Of a stretch of DNA of 64,000 nucleotides, positions 32,890 through 41,168 are shown one piece after another; the first letter of the stretch is position 1; every line of letters starts with the position of its first letter. Position numbers and translations under genes: made by a program. Source of the stretch: Curtobacterium sp. ISL-83 (GTDB lineage: Bacteria > Actinomycetota > Actinomycetes > Actinomycetales > Microbacteriaceae); contig NZ_JAGGPH010000009.1 of NCBI RefSeq assembly GCF_018613895.1, positions 310,001 to 374,000 of the forward strand. Direction: 5' to 3'. The notes beneath the pieces were generated by a model that was not told the DNA's origin, did no database searches, and saw nothing but the letters and a program-made list of their open reading frames with translations.

Positions 32890-33764
32890 GGGCGGACCGC
32901 CAGGATGCTCGCGCTCGCCGCCGCGGGGACGAGTCCGCGCGGGGTGTAGTCGTCCGGGATCCCCGCGACGATCGCGCCGATCGCCCGGACGATGACCTGG
33001 TTCGCCTGCGCCAGGCGTTCCATGACCATCCCGTGCGTCACCGGCTCGCTGGTCTCGACGCCGTCGCCGACCTCGGTGGGCTCGGGAGCCAGGCCGGCGT
33101 CCGCGTCGGTCACGAAGGACAGGTTGACGGTGCCGATGCCGAGTTCGGCGGCGAGCGGTACCTCGGGCGTCATCGTCATGTTGATCGTGTGGCCGCCCGC
33201 GTTCCGGAGCCACACGGACTCGGCGCGCGTCGAGAACCGTGGGCCCTGGATCACGACGCAGGTGCCCGTCGTGCGGCGCGGCACGTCGAGCTCGGCGATC
33301 GCGCGGATCGCGACGGAGCGGAGGACCGGGTCGAACGGGTCGGCGAAGGAGAGGTGCTGGACCTCGTCCTCGAAGAACGTGTCCGCGCGACCCCAGGTCC
33401 GGTCGATGAGCTGGTCGGTGACGACGAAGGTGCCGGGCGCGTAGTCGGGGTGCAGGCCGCCGACCGCGCTCGACGACACGACGGCGCGGACGCCGAGCGA
33501 CCGGAGCGCCCACAGGTTCGCGCGGTGGTTGATCCGGTGCGGTGCGACGGAGTGCGCGCGTCCGTGGCGGGTGAGGAACGCGACGCGGCGGCCGGCCATC
33601 GTGCCGATGCTGATCGGGCTGGACGTCGCGCCGAACGGCGTCTCGACGTCGAACTCGTCCGCGGTGCCGGCCTCGAACAGCTCGTACAGCCCCGAGCCAC
33701 CGATGACGCCGATGGAGGCGCGTGCTCCGTCCACAGGTCCGTTGGCCGTCACGTCGTTCTCCAC
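32886..33764 (-). CDS. MTA phosphorylase / purine nucleoside phosphorylase family
   Basis: A 292-residue phosphorylase of the PNP/MTAP family, which cleaves methylthioadenosine or purine nucleosides with phosphate. Motifs are GVIGGSGLYEL at the N-terminus, LTRHGRAHSVAPHRINHRAN (phosphate and ribose site) near residue 65, QGPRFSTRAES near 175 and INMTMTPEVPLA near 195. MTAP members usually read NMT in this loop, as here. The GTG start has GGAGG five bases upstream. It is coupled to the epimerase gene and divergent from moeA. Confidence 0.86.
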   Translation of the reverse strand: MENDVTANGPVDGARASIGVIGGSGLYELFEAGTADEFDVETPFGATSSPISIGTMAGRRVAFLTRHGRAHSVAPHRINHRANLWALRSLGVRAVVSSSAVGGLHPDYAPGTFVVTDQLIDRTWGRADTFFEDEVQHLSFADPFDPVLRSVAIRAIAELDVPRRTTGTCVVIQGPRFSTRAESVWLRNAGGHTINMTMTPEVPLAAELGIGTVNLSFVTDADAGLAPEPTEVGDGVETSEPVTHGMVMERLAQANQVIVRAIGAIVAGIPDDYTPRGLVPAAASASILAVRP

Positions 33765-33871
33765 AGGTCCTCCGAATGGTCCGTAGCGCGTTCTGCGCGC
33801 TCGTTACGCTACTGACGACGAACCCGGACCGGCCGGGAACGACGGCACTTCTCACCTGTTCGGAGGCACAC

Positions 33872-35083
33872 GTGCGAACGATCGGTCAGCACCGCGAGGC
33901 GGTCGAGGCGCTCCTCGCACCGGTCCTCGCGGGTCTCGGGCCGCAGGTCCGGGTCGTGGACGACCTCGCGACCGGTGCCGGGGTCGCCCACCACGTGCTG
34001 GCGCAGAGCGTCGTCGCCCCGGTGCCGCTGCCGTCGTTCGACAACAGCCAGATGGACGGGTTCGCCGTCCGCGCGTCCGACGCCGGCCGTGCCCTGCGCG
34101 TCGGTGCTCCCGTGCCGGCGGGGACCGTCCCGCCCGCGCTCGAGCCCGACACCGCCGTCCCGATCATGACGGGCGCGCGGATCCCCGACGGGGCCGACGC
34201 GGTCTTCCCCGTCGAAGCCACACCGCCGGGCGCCTTCCCCGCAGCGCTCGCGCTGGCGGCCGTCACCGTGCCGGGCGACGTCGTCCGCGGGTCGTACGTC
34301 CGGGCGACCGGCACCGACCTCCCCGCAGGGGCGGAGCTCGCGGCTGCCGGTACTCGGATCACACCGGCGCTCCTCGGAGCCCTCGCGTCCGCGGGCGTGT
34401 CCGAGGTGCAGGTCGTGCGGCCATTGCGGGTGCTCGTCGTGTCCACCGGGTCGGAGTTGCAGGGGGTCGGGGCGGCGACGATCGGGGACGCGAACGGCAT
34501 CGCGTTGCGGGCCTCTCTGCGCGAGGTCGGTGCGGAGTCCCGGTCCGTGGTCGTACCGGACGACGACGTCGCGTTCCTCCGGGCCGTGGACGACGCGGTG
34601 GGGGACTGGGCCGACGTGGTGCTGACGACGGGCGGGATCAGCGCGGGCGCGTACGAGGTCGTGCGGCAGGCGCTCGAACCGCGGGGCCTCGCGGTGACAC
34701 CGGTGGCGATGCAGCCGGGTGGCCCACAGGCACTCGGGTCCGTCTCCTTCGCGGGACGGACGGTGCCGGTCGTGTCGTTCCCCGGCAACCCCGTCTCGAC
34801 GCTCGTGTCGTTCGAGGTGTTCCTCCGCCCCGTGCTCGCGCGGGCCGTCGGACTCCCGGACCGACCAGAAGCGGTGCTCCCCGCTGCGGACGCCGCGTCT
34901 TCCCCGTCCGGCAGACACCAGGTCCGCCGCGGACGGGTCGAGGACGGCCGCGTGCACTTCGTGGGTGGCCCCAGCTCCCACCTGCTCGCGCACTACGTCG
35001 CCGCCTCCCACCTCGTCCACGTCCCCGTCGGGGTCGACAGCGTCGCACCCGGGGACCCCCTGACCGTCTGGAGCATCCGATGA
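33872..35083 (+). CDS. moeA: Molybdopterin molybdenumtransferase MoeA
   Basis: A 403-residue enzyme that inserts molybdate into adenylated molybdopterin. Typical motifs are FDNSQMDGFAVR near residue 52, PIMTGARIPDGADAV near 98, STGSEL near 192, TTGGISAGAYE near 252 and SFPGNPVSTLV near 303. The GTG start has CGGAGG five to six bases upstream. It is the first gene of a moeA-moaC-mog-moaE operon in which each start overlaps the previous stop by four bases. Confidence 0.95.
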   Translation: MRTIGQHREAVEALLAPVLAGLGPQVRVVDDLATGAGVAHHVLAQSVVAPVPLPSFDNSQMDGFAVRASDAGRALRVGAPVPAGTVPPALEPDTAVPIMTGARIPDGADAVFPVEATPPGAFPAALALAAVTVPGDVVRGSYVRATGTDLPAGAELAAAGTRITPALLGALASAGVSEVQVVRPLRVLVVSTGSELQGVGAATIGDANGIALRASLREVGAESRSVVVPDDDVAFLRAVDDAVGDWADVVLTTGGISAGAYEVVRQALEPRGLAVTPVAMQPGGPQALGSVSFAGRTVPVVSFPGNPVSTLVSFEVFLRPVLARAVGLPDRPEAVLPAADAASSPSGRHQVRRGRVEDGRVHFVGGPSSHLLAHYVAASHLVHVPVGVDSVAPGDPLTVWSIR

Positions 35084-35616
35084 CCGACCACCCTGCGCCG
35101 CCGCCGCCGACGACGACGACACCGACGACCGCGGACGGCCAGCGCGACGCGGACCTGACGCACGTGCGCGCGGACGGCAGCGCGCACATGGTCGACGTCT
35201 CCGCCAAGGCCGTCACGGACCGCTCCGCGACGGCGACCGCGACGCTCGTCACCCGACCGGACGTCGTGGCGCGGATCCTCGACGGCACGCTGCCCAAGGG
35301 CGAGGTGATCGGCACCGCCCGGGTCGCGGCGATCATGGCGGTGAAGAAGACCTCCGACCTCATCCCGCTCTGCCACCCGCTGCCCATCGCGGGGGTGGAG
35401 GTTGACATCGTCGGCGTCGACGACCACGTCGTGATCACGGTGTCCGTCCGGACGACCTCGCGCACGGGCGTCGAGATGGAAGCGCTCACCGGGGCGAGTG
35501 TCGCGGCGCTCACGGTGTACGACATGGTGAAGGCGGTCGACCGCGCCGCCACGATCACCGACGTGCGCGTGCTGGAGAAGCACGGCGGCCGATCCGGAGA
35601 CTGGAGCAACCGATGA
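35080..35616 (+). CDS. moaC: Cyclic pyranopterin monophosphate synthase MoaC
   Basis: A 178-residue enzyme that, after MoaA, forms cyclic pyranopterin monophosphate. The active-site motifs are MVDVSAK, LCHPLPI and TGVEMEALTGAS, and Lys residues in AAIMAVKKTSDLIPLCH are retained. The N-terminus carries a ~25-residue Pro/Thr extension. The ATG overlaps the moeA stop (35080-35083). MoaA and MoaD are not in the window. Confidence 0.95.
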   Translation: MTDHPAPPPPTTTTPTTADGQRDADLTHVRADGSAHMVDVSAKAVTDRSATATATLVTRPDVVARILDGTLPKGEVIGTARVAAIMAVKKTSDLIPLCHPLPIAGVEVDIVGVDDHVVITVSVRTTSRTGVEMEALTGASVAALTVYDMVKAVDRAATITDVRVLEKHGGRSGDWSNR

Positions 35617-36125
35617 GCACCGCAACGAGCACGGGCCGCGCGGCGGTCGTCGTCGTCTCGACCCAGGCAGCAGCCGACGCGTCGCTCGACCGGACGGGCC
35701 CGGTCATCGCCGCCTGGCTGCGCGAGCGAGGGTTCAGCGTCCCGGACCCCGTGATCGTCGCCGACGGCGGCCCGATCGGCGACACCGTCGCGAGCGAGGT
35801 CCTGTCCGGTGCCGCCGTCGTGCTGACGACCGGTGGGACCGGCGTCACGCCGACGGACCGCACCCCCGAGGCCGTCGCGCCGCTCATCGACCTCGACCTG
35901 CCGGGCATCATCGAGGAGATCCGACGGCGGGGTCTGGCCGGTGCCGGGCCCACCGCGCTCCTCAGCCGCGGGGTCGCGGGCATCGCCACCGGTGGGACCC
36001 TCATCGTCACGCTCCCGGGATCACGGGGTGGGGTCGCGGACGGGCTCGACGTGCTCGACGGGGTGCTCGAACACGTCGTCGCCCAGGTGCGTGGCGATGG
36101 TCACGCTCCCCGGAGTGTCTCGTGA
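35613..36125 (+). CDS. mog: Molybdopterin adenylyltransferase, MogA/MoaB family
   Basis: A 170-residue protein that adenylates molybdopterin before MoeA acts. It shows VVVVSTQAA at the first strand, LTTGGTGVTPTDRTPEAV near residue 72 and TLPGSRGGVADGL near 133, the hallmarks of the MoCF fold. The ATG overlaps the moaC stop (ATGA) and its own stop overlaps the moaE GTG. Confidence 0.92.
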   Translation: MSTATSTGRAAVVVVSTQAAADASLDRTGPVIAAWLRERGFSVPDPVIVADGGPIGDTVASEVLSGAAVVLTTGGTGVTPTDRTPEAVAPLIDLDLPGIIEEIRRRGLAGAGPTALLSRGVAGIATGGTLIVTLPGSRGGVADGLDVLDGVLEHVVAQVRGDGHAPRSVS

Positions 36126-36565
36126 CCGGGAGCGTCGACGTCGTCGCGCGGGTCGTCCTCGCCGACGTGGTCGACTGGACCATCACCGTCGACGAGGTCG
36201 CCGCGGCCGTGACCACCGATCGGGACGGCGCCGTCGTCACCTTCGCGGGCGTCGTCCGCGACCACGACGACGGGCGCGGGGTGACGACCCTCGACTACGA
36301 GCGGCACCCGAGCGCGAGTGACGTCATCGCCGAGGTCGCGCGCAGCATCGCGGTGGACCACCCCGACGTCCGCATCGCCGTGCTGCACCGTGTCGGTGCC
36401 CTCGGGATCGGGGACGTCGCGCTCGCCGCAGCCGTGTCATCGCCGCACCGGGCAGAGGCCTTCACCGCCTGCGCCGCCCTGGTGGACCTCGTGAAGGAGC
36501 GGGTGCCGATCTGGAAGCACCAGCGCTTCACCGACGGCTCCGACGAATGGGTCGCCGCGCTCTGA
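36122..36565 (+). CDS. moaE: Molybdopterin synthase catalytic subunit MoaE
   Basis: A 147-residue large subunit of molybdopterin synthase, which transfers sulfur from MoaD thiocarboxylate to cPMP. Diagnostic parts are TFAGVVRDHDDG near residue 40, LDYERHPSA near 57, HRVGALGIGDVA near 90 and VKERVPIWKHQRF near 124 with the catalytic Lys. The GTG start overlaps the mog stop. Its small partner MoaD must be encoded elsewhere. Confidence 0.94.
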   Translation: MTGSVDVVARVVLADVVDWTITVDEVAAAVTTDRDGAVVTFAGVVRDHDDGRGVTTLDYERHPSASDVIAEVARSIAVDHPDVRIAVLHRVGALGIGDVALAAAVSSPHRAEAFTACAALVDLVKERVPIWKHQRFTDGSDEWVAAL

Positions 36566-36642
36566 CCTCCGTCGTCCCCGGCCGTTGTGGAATCGCAACC
36601 CGGCACACCTTCTGGGGCATGGTGGGGTTCACGGCAGACCCA

Positions 36643-36648
36643 TAGGCT
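36643..36648 (+). promoter_or_regulatory. -10 element of leaderless PLDc_N gene promoter
   Basis: TAGGCT is seven bases before the ATG at 36656. Confidence 0.45.
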
Positions 36649-36655
36649 CCACGTC

Positions 36656-37117
36656 ATGAGCGTGCTGTTGTACGGGGCGTCGATCGTCCTGCTGATCTTC
36701 GCCCTGATCGACATCCTGACCAAGGGCGCCGACCAGGTGCGGGGGCTGCCGAAGGTCGCGTGGGTGTTCCTCGTGATCCTCGTCCCCGTCGTCGGCAGCA
36801 TCGTGTGGTTCGCGGTGGGGCACGACTGGAGCGAGAACAACCGGAACCACGGCCGCTACCTCGAGCCGAACCGGCACGAGGACCGGTACCCCACCCTGGA
36901 CGCCGCCCGGGGTGCCCACGGGGACAAGCGCATCACGGGGACCGAGCAGGAACTCGCCGAGCTCGAGCGCGAGATCGCGTACTGGGCGCGGTGGAGCTCG
37001 GAGGGACGCGCCAGCGGCCCGGCGACCCCAGCGCCGAGCGAGCCTGCGAGCGAGGACGCGCGTCTGCGTCGTGCCAAGGACGCCGCCGGCGAGAGCGAGC
37101 CGACGTCGGGGAGCTGA
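36656..37117 (+). CDS. PLDc_N domain membrane protein
   Basis: A 153-residue protein whose first ~65 residues match the phospholipase D/cardiolipin synthase N-terminal domain: two membrane helices with LIDILTKGADQVRGLPKVAWVFLVIL and VPVVGSIVWF. The rest is a polar, acidic, probably cytoplasmic tail. There is no catalytic PLD domain, as usual for these short actinobacterial proteins of unknown function. A half-copy of the CCGCGCCTCCCGG hairpin family directly follows the stop. Confidence 0.8.
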   Translation: MSVLLYGASIVLLIFALIDILTKGADQVRGLPKVAWVFLVILVPVVGSIVWFAVGHDWSENNRNHGRYLEPNRHEDRYPTLDAARGAHGDKRITGTEQELAELEREIAYWARWSSEGRASGPATPAPSEPASEDARLRRAKDAAGESEPTSGS

Positions 37118-37149
37118 GCCGCGCCTCCCGGCCCGCGCTCGCGCACAGC

Positions 37150-37213
37150 TGGTGCGAGCTTGATCGTTCCGTGCGCCGTACCGACCTCGCACCAACCGAA
37201 CAACCTCGCACCA
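37150..37213 (+). promoter_or_regulatory. Inverted repeats in the leader region before the ABC-F gene
   Basis: TGGTGCGAG (37150-37158) is complementary to CTCGCACCA, which occurs twice (37186-37194 and 37205-37213). Two mutually exclusive 9-bp stems are therefore possible. They lie upstream of the predicted leaderless ABC-F promoter, so they may belong to a longer transcript or be remnants of a terminator. Confidence 0.35.
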
Positions 37214-37265
37214 CCACTACCACCACCCCCAGCCGCGCGCGGTGCCCACACCCGCCGGCGCCGCC

Positions 37266-37271
37266 TACCCT
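37266..37271 (+). promoter_or_regulatory. -10 element of leaderless ABC-F gene promoter
   Basis: TACCCT is six bases before the GTG at 37278. Confidence 0.45.
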
Positions 37272-37277
37272 TGACGG

Positions 37278-39122
37278 GTGGCTCATCTCCTCGGCGCCGA
37301 GAACCTGCATCTCGAGTTCCCCACCCGTGTCGTCTTCGACAGCGTCACCCTCGGCATCGACGAGGGTGACCGCATCGGTGTCGTCGGCCGGAACGGCGAC
37401 GGCAAGTCGACCCTCCTGGCCCTGCTCTCCCAGCGACTCGAACCGGACGACGGCCGCGTCACCCACCGCCGCGGACTGACCGTCGGGTACCTCGACCAGC
37501 GCGACCTGCTGCCCGCGGGGGAGCCCGTCGGACGCGTCGTCGTCGGGGACCTGGCCGAGCACGAGTGGGCCGGCGACCCGAAGATCCGCGACGTCATCGG
37601 CGGCCTGGTCTCCGACATCCCGTGGGACGTCAGCGTGGACGAGCTGTCCGGTGGGCAGCGCCGCCGCGTCGCCCTCGCCCGGTTGCTCGTCGGCGACTGG
37701 GACGTGCTGTTCCTCGACGAGCCCACGAACCACCTCGACGTCGAGGGCATCCAGTGGCTCGCCGAGCACATCAACCGCCGGTGGTCGCCGAACCAGGGCG
37801 GCCTGGTGGTCGTGACGCACGACCGGTGGTTCCTCGACGCCGTGTCGACCGACACGTGGGAGGTGCACGACGGCGTGGTCGACCCCTTCGAGGGCGGGTA
37901 CGCGGCCTACATCCTGCAGCGCGTCGAGCGTGACCGGCAAGCGGCGTCCTCCGAGCAACGCCGGCAGAACCTGGCGCGCAAGGAGCTCGCGTGGCTCCGC
38001 CGTGGTGCGCCCGCCCGCACGAGCAAGCCGAAGTTCCGCATCGACGCCGCGAACGCGCTGATCGACGACGTCCCGCCGATCCGTGACACCGTCGCCCTCG
38101 CGAAGACCGCCACCGCGCGCCTGGGCAAGGACGTCGTGGACCTGCTCGACGTCAGCGTCTCGTTCGACGACACGGAGATCCTCGACCGCATCGAGTGGCG
38201 GATCGCCCCGGGGGAGCGGACGGGCATCCTCGGCCCGAACGGCGCCGGCAAGTCGACCCTGCTCAACCTGGTCTCCGGCCGGCTCCTCCCGACGTCGGGC
38301 CGCGTCAAGACCGGCAAGACCGTGCAGGTCGCCGTCCTCGACCAGCAGCTCGCCGACCTGGCCGAGTTCGCCGAGGACCGCGTCCGCGAGGTCGTCGCCC
38401 GCAAGAAGACGAGCTACATCGCCGACGGCAAGGAGATGACGCCGTCGCAGCTGCTCGAACGCCTCGGGTTCACCACCGAGCAGCTCTCCACCCCGGTGAA
38501 GGACCTGAGCGGCGGGCAGAAGCGACGCCTCCAGCTCATGCTGATCCTGCTCGACGAGCCGAACGTGCTGATCCTCGACGAGCCGACCAACGACCTCGAC
38601 ACGGACATGCTGGCCGCGATGGAGGACCTCCTCGACAGCTGGCCCGGCACCCTGCTCGTCGTCTCGCACGACCGGTACCTGCTCGAACGCGTCACCGACC
38701 AGCAGTACGCGGTCCTCGGCGGTCGACTCCGCCACCTGCCGGGCGGGGTCGACGAGTACATGCGGTTGCGCGCCTCCGGGACGGCCGGGACCGCATCAGC
38801 GGCTGCCGCCGCGACGGCCGGGAGGCCCGACACGGCCACCGGGACCGGCTCGGGCGGTCAGGCGGCCGCGTCCACGGCTGGTGGTTCGCCGGCGATGTCG
38901 GGGGCGGACCGTCGCGTGGCCGAGAAGGAGATGTCGGCGCTCGACCGACGCATCGGGAAGGTCGGCGCGGACCGGAAGAAGCTGCTCGACGCCTTCGCGA
39001 CGCACGACCAGTCCGACTACGCCGGGCTGGGCGACCTGCAGACGAAGCTCGCCGCGCTCGAGGCCGAGGTCGAGCAGCTCGAGGAGCGGTGGCTCGAGGT
39101 CGCGGAGCAGCTCGGGGTGTAG
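37278..39122 (+). CDS. ABC-F family ATPase (Uup-like)
   Basis: A 614-residue protein with two ABC ATPase domains and no membrane spans. Domain 1 has GRNGDGKST near residue 38, signature LSGGQRRRVALARLL near 123 and Walker B VLFLDEPTNHLD near 145. Domain 2 has GPNGAGKST near 318, LSGGQKRRLQLM near 410 and LILDEPTNDLD near 432. A linker of ~80 residues separates them, and a Gly/Ala/Thr-rich stretch plus a C-terminal coiled coil (about residues 540-614) resembles Uup. ABC-F proteins act on ribosomes or, for Uup, in genome stability. Confidence 0.9.
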   Translation: MAHLLGAENLHLEFPTRVVFDSVTLGIDEGDRIGVVGRNGDGKSTLLALLSQRLEPDDGRVTHRRGLTVGYLDQRDLLPAGEPVGRVVVGDLAEHEWAGDPKIRDVIGGLVSDIPWDVSVDELSGGQRRRVALARLLVGDWDVLFLDEPTNHLDVEGIQWLAEHINRRWSPNQGGLVVVTHDRWFLDAVSTDTWEVHDGVVDPFEGGYAAYILQRVERDRQAASSEQRRQNLARKELAWLRRGAPARTSKPKFRIDAANALIDDVPPIRDTVALAKTATARLGKDVVDLLDVSVSFDDTEILDRIEWRIAPGERTGILGPNGAGKSTLLNLVSGRLLPTSGRVKTGKTVQVAVLDQQLADLAEFAEDRVREVVARKKTSYIADGKEMTPSQLLERLGFTTEQLSTPVKDLSGGQKRRLQLMLILLDEPNVLILDEPTNDLDTDMLAAMEDLLDSWPGTLLVVSHDRYLLERVTDQQYAVLGGRLRHLPGGVDEYMRLRASGTAGTASAAAAATAGRPDTATGTGSGGQAAASTAGGSPAMSGADRRVAEKEMSALDRRIGKVGADRKKLLDAFATHDQSDYAGLGDLQTKLAALEAEVEQLEERWLEVAEQLGV

Positions 39123-39153
39123 CGGGGCGGCAGGCGCTGGCCGCTGGGTTGCC

Positions 39154-39594
39154 CTACGCCGTCGGCTTCGCGTCGGCGGGGTCGCCCCCACCGGGGTTCG
39201 CGACGACCTCCCACAGGTGGCCGTCCGGGTCCTGGAAGAAGCCGGAGTACATGCCCCACGGGCGCGTGTACGGGGCGGCGAGCATGGTGGCGCCCGCTGC
39301 CCGGGCCCGTTCGAGGAACGCGTCGGCCTCGGCGCGGGAGCCGACGAAGTGCCCGATCGCACTGCTCGGCGCCGTCGCGAGCGTCGCACCGGAGTCCTTC
39401 GCCAGGTCGTCGCGGCCGTACACGCTCACGATGAGACCGTCGTCGAGCGTGAACATCGCCGTCGTCCCGCCGGCCTGCGTCTCGGTCGCCGGGTACTCGG
39501 TGCCGATGACGCCGCTGCCCTCGAGACCGAGGAGTTCACGGTAGAAGACCGCCGATCGTGCGACGTCGGCAACGGCCAGGGTGATCGCGTGCAT
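39154..39594 (-). CDS. VOC family protein (glyoxalase/bleomycin-resistance fold)
   Basis: A 146-residue vicinal-oxygen-chelate protein with paired beta-alpha-beta modules: AITLAVADVARSAVFYRELLGL at the start and MYSGFFQDPDGHLWEVVAN near the end. Metal ligands would include His2 or nearby and the terminal Glu. The catalytic role cannot be assigned. It follows a MarR gene by 33 bp on the same strand, but has its own TAGCGT seven bases before the ATG. Confidence 0.85.
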   Translation of the reverse strand: MHAITLAVADVARSAVFYRELLGLEGSGVIGTEYPATETQAGGTTAMFTLDDGLIVSVYGRDDLAKDSGATLATAPSSAIGHFVGSRAEADAFLERARAAGATMLAAPYTRPWGMYSGFFQDPDGHLWEVVANPGGGDPADAKPTA

Positions 39595-39601
39595 GCCGCG
39601 G

Positions 39602-39607
39602 ACGCTA
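39602..39607 (-). promoter_or_regulatory. -10 element of leaderless VOC gene promoter
   Basis: TAGCGT on the minus strand is seven bases before the ATG at 39594. Confidence 0.42.
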
Positions 39608-39627
39608 CCCCGACGCGTGCGGGCTCG

Positions 39628-40122
39628 TCAGTCGCCCAGGCCGAGGATCAGGCGGCGGAGGAGGCCGGACAGCTGGTCCTGTTCGCCGTCGGACACCCCG
39701 GTCAGGATGTCCCGTTCGGCGGCCAGCAGGTCCGCGATGGCCGCGTCGACAGCGATGCGACCGGCGTCCGTGAGCGAGACCAGGATGCCGCGGCCGTCCT
39801 TCGGGTCGGTGCGCCGTCCCACGAACCCCCGGGCGGCCAGTCGGTCCACGCGGTTCGTCATCGTGCCGCTCGACACCAGCGTCTGCTGCAGCAGGGTCTT
39901 CGGACTCAGCTCGTACGGCTCGCCAGCACGGCGGAGGGCCGACAGGACGTCGAACTCCCACGGCTCAACGTCGCTCTCGTCGAACGCCGCACGACGGGCA
40001 CGGTCGAGGTGCCGGGCCAGCCGGTCGACGCGGGACAGGACCTCGAGCGGCCCGAAGTCCAGGTCGTTCCGCTCGCGAGCCCACGCCGCCACGATGCGAT
40101 CGACCTCGTCCTCTGGCGGCAT
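39628..40122 (-). CDS. MarR family transcriptional regulator
   Basis: A 164-residue winged-helix regulator. LSPKTLLQQTLVSSGTMTNRVDRL forms the recognition region and RRTDPKDGRGILV the wing. The family includes many phenolic-compound sensors. AGGG lies directly before the ATG. It sits upstream of the VOC gene and is divergent from tRNA-Gln, with a palindrome in its promoter region. Confidence 0.88.
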   Translation of the reverse strand: MPPEDEVDRIVAAWARERNDLDFGPLEVLSRVDRLARHLDRARRAAFDESDVEPWEFDVLSALRRAGEPYELSPKTLLQQTLVSSGTMTNRVDRLAARGFVGRRTDPKDGRGILVSLTDAGRIAVDAAIADLLAAERDILTGVSDGEQDQLSGLLRRLILGLGD

Positions 40123-40132
40123 CCCTCCATCT

Positions 40133-40157
40133 TGGCCGAAGCGGCGGCGGTCGGCCA
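40133..40157. promoter_or_regulatory. Candidate operator of the MarR gene
   Basis: TGGCCGA and TCGGCCA form perfect 7-bp arms separated by 11 bases, starting 10 bp upstream of the MarR start codon. Confidence 0.42.
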
Positions 40158-40212
40158 GCGCTCAGACGGGGGTCGGAGCCGTGGGAGGATGAGAGGGCAC
40201 CTCCGGGTGCGT

Positions 40213-40284
40213 TCCGCCTTGGTGTAATGGCAGCACGACGGCCTTTGGTGCCGTTAGGTCCGGGTTCGAATCCTGGAGGCGGAG
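40213..40284 (+). tRNA. tRNA-Gln (anticodon TTG)
   Basis: A complete 72-nt cloverleaf. The acceptor stem TCCGCCT pairs with AGGCGGA, the anticodon stem ACGGC/GCCGT encloses loop CTTTGGT with anticodon TTG at 40245-40247, and the T arm has CCGGG-TTCGAAT-CCTGG. The discriminator is G; no CCA is encoded. The A+T-richer accessory region begins directly downstream, so the gene may have served as an integration site. Small hairpins follow (CTTGC/GCAAG at 40354-40367 and CTTGCG/CGCAAG at 40374-40399) and a T-rich tract near 40417-40426 may end transcription. Confidence 0.96.
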
Positions 40285-40494
40285 CAACGGGGCCCTCGGC
40301 CTTTGGCGCGGCCCTAGTCATGAAGTGAGCGGACGAGGCCTCGGCGTCGAGGTCTTGCAGTAGCAAGGCGGCCCTTGCGCGTTGATTGTGCTCCGCAAGA
40401 GTCTCGCGGCGGTGCCTTTTGCCTTTTTTCGGGAACGACGACTGCCCCTGGTCGGGAAGTGGGCAGGGGGCATCAGCGCGTCCGGAAGGCAAGG
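40285..40494 (+). other. Non-coding region after tRNA-Gln
   Basis: I see no gene here. It holds the small hairpins and T-rich tract mentioned for the tRNA, and no repeat of the tRNA 3' end. Confidence 0.5.
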
Positions 40495-40970
40495 TTGTAC
40501 GTGCTGTTCAGTTCAGGTGCGCTGCTGTCCTGCCGCTCGCCGGCCGGCTGCCGTGCGGCGGGCTCCGACGGAACGTCGACGAAGGCTCCTTGGAACTCCA
40601 CGCAGACAGCGTCATCCACCCCGACGCAGGACCCGGTCGTCCTACCCGACCTCACTGGCAACTCGAAGCAGAACAATTCCGCCAACGACGACGGTTGGAT
40701 GACCGCGACCATTTCAAACGGCGCCATCACGGTGAACTTCGTAACAGACAGTGGCGATAGACTTCGCTGTTCTGGGTCGGCACGTTCGTGGCGCTGACGG
40801 ACGATACGTCGCCCTGCACCTACACCTGGACCTCGAAGCGAGACGAGGCCGCCACTCAGTCGGCGCTCCTGGCGTCGACGGACCCGACGAGAGTGTTCAC
40901 CTGGGAGCACGGTGGAATTCTCTCCGCTGAGAGCATCGCGGTTAGCACAGCCACCGTTCGTCTCTCGATG
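40495..40970 (+). pseudogene. Frameshifted lipoprotein-like gene
   Basis: From a TTG at 40495, with GGAAGG five bases upstream, one frame encodes a short hydrophobic leader and then LPDLTGNSKQNNSANDDGW and ATISNGAITVNFVTDSGD. At about 40759 the reading frame breaks; shifting by one base continues with TSLFWVGTFVALTDD, TYTWTSKRDEAATQSALLAS and TATVRLS. The two halves together match a secreted actinobacterial protein pattern I recall (GxWKQxNS, TITVNWVSDxGDTxSLYWxGTF). The likeliest lesion is a single-base deletion at 40759-40760. Sequencing error is the alternative. Confidence 0.65.
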
Positions 40971-41168
40971 AACCGAACGCGCCCGCTCGGCTGGCTCTGT
41001 CTTCACGGTCAGGAGGCTCTCCAGCCCCGCCCGGCGGAGACGATCTCGGCCCGTTACATCTGCTGTCCAAGACCAAACCCGACACCAAGAAACCGGAGCG
41101 CCTCGGCGCCGCCCGAACAGTCGCCGCCGCAAGGCTCAACCTCGCGCCGGGCAGCGAGGAGGACGGCC

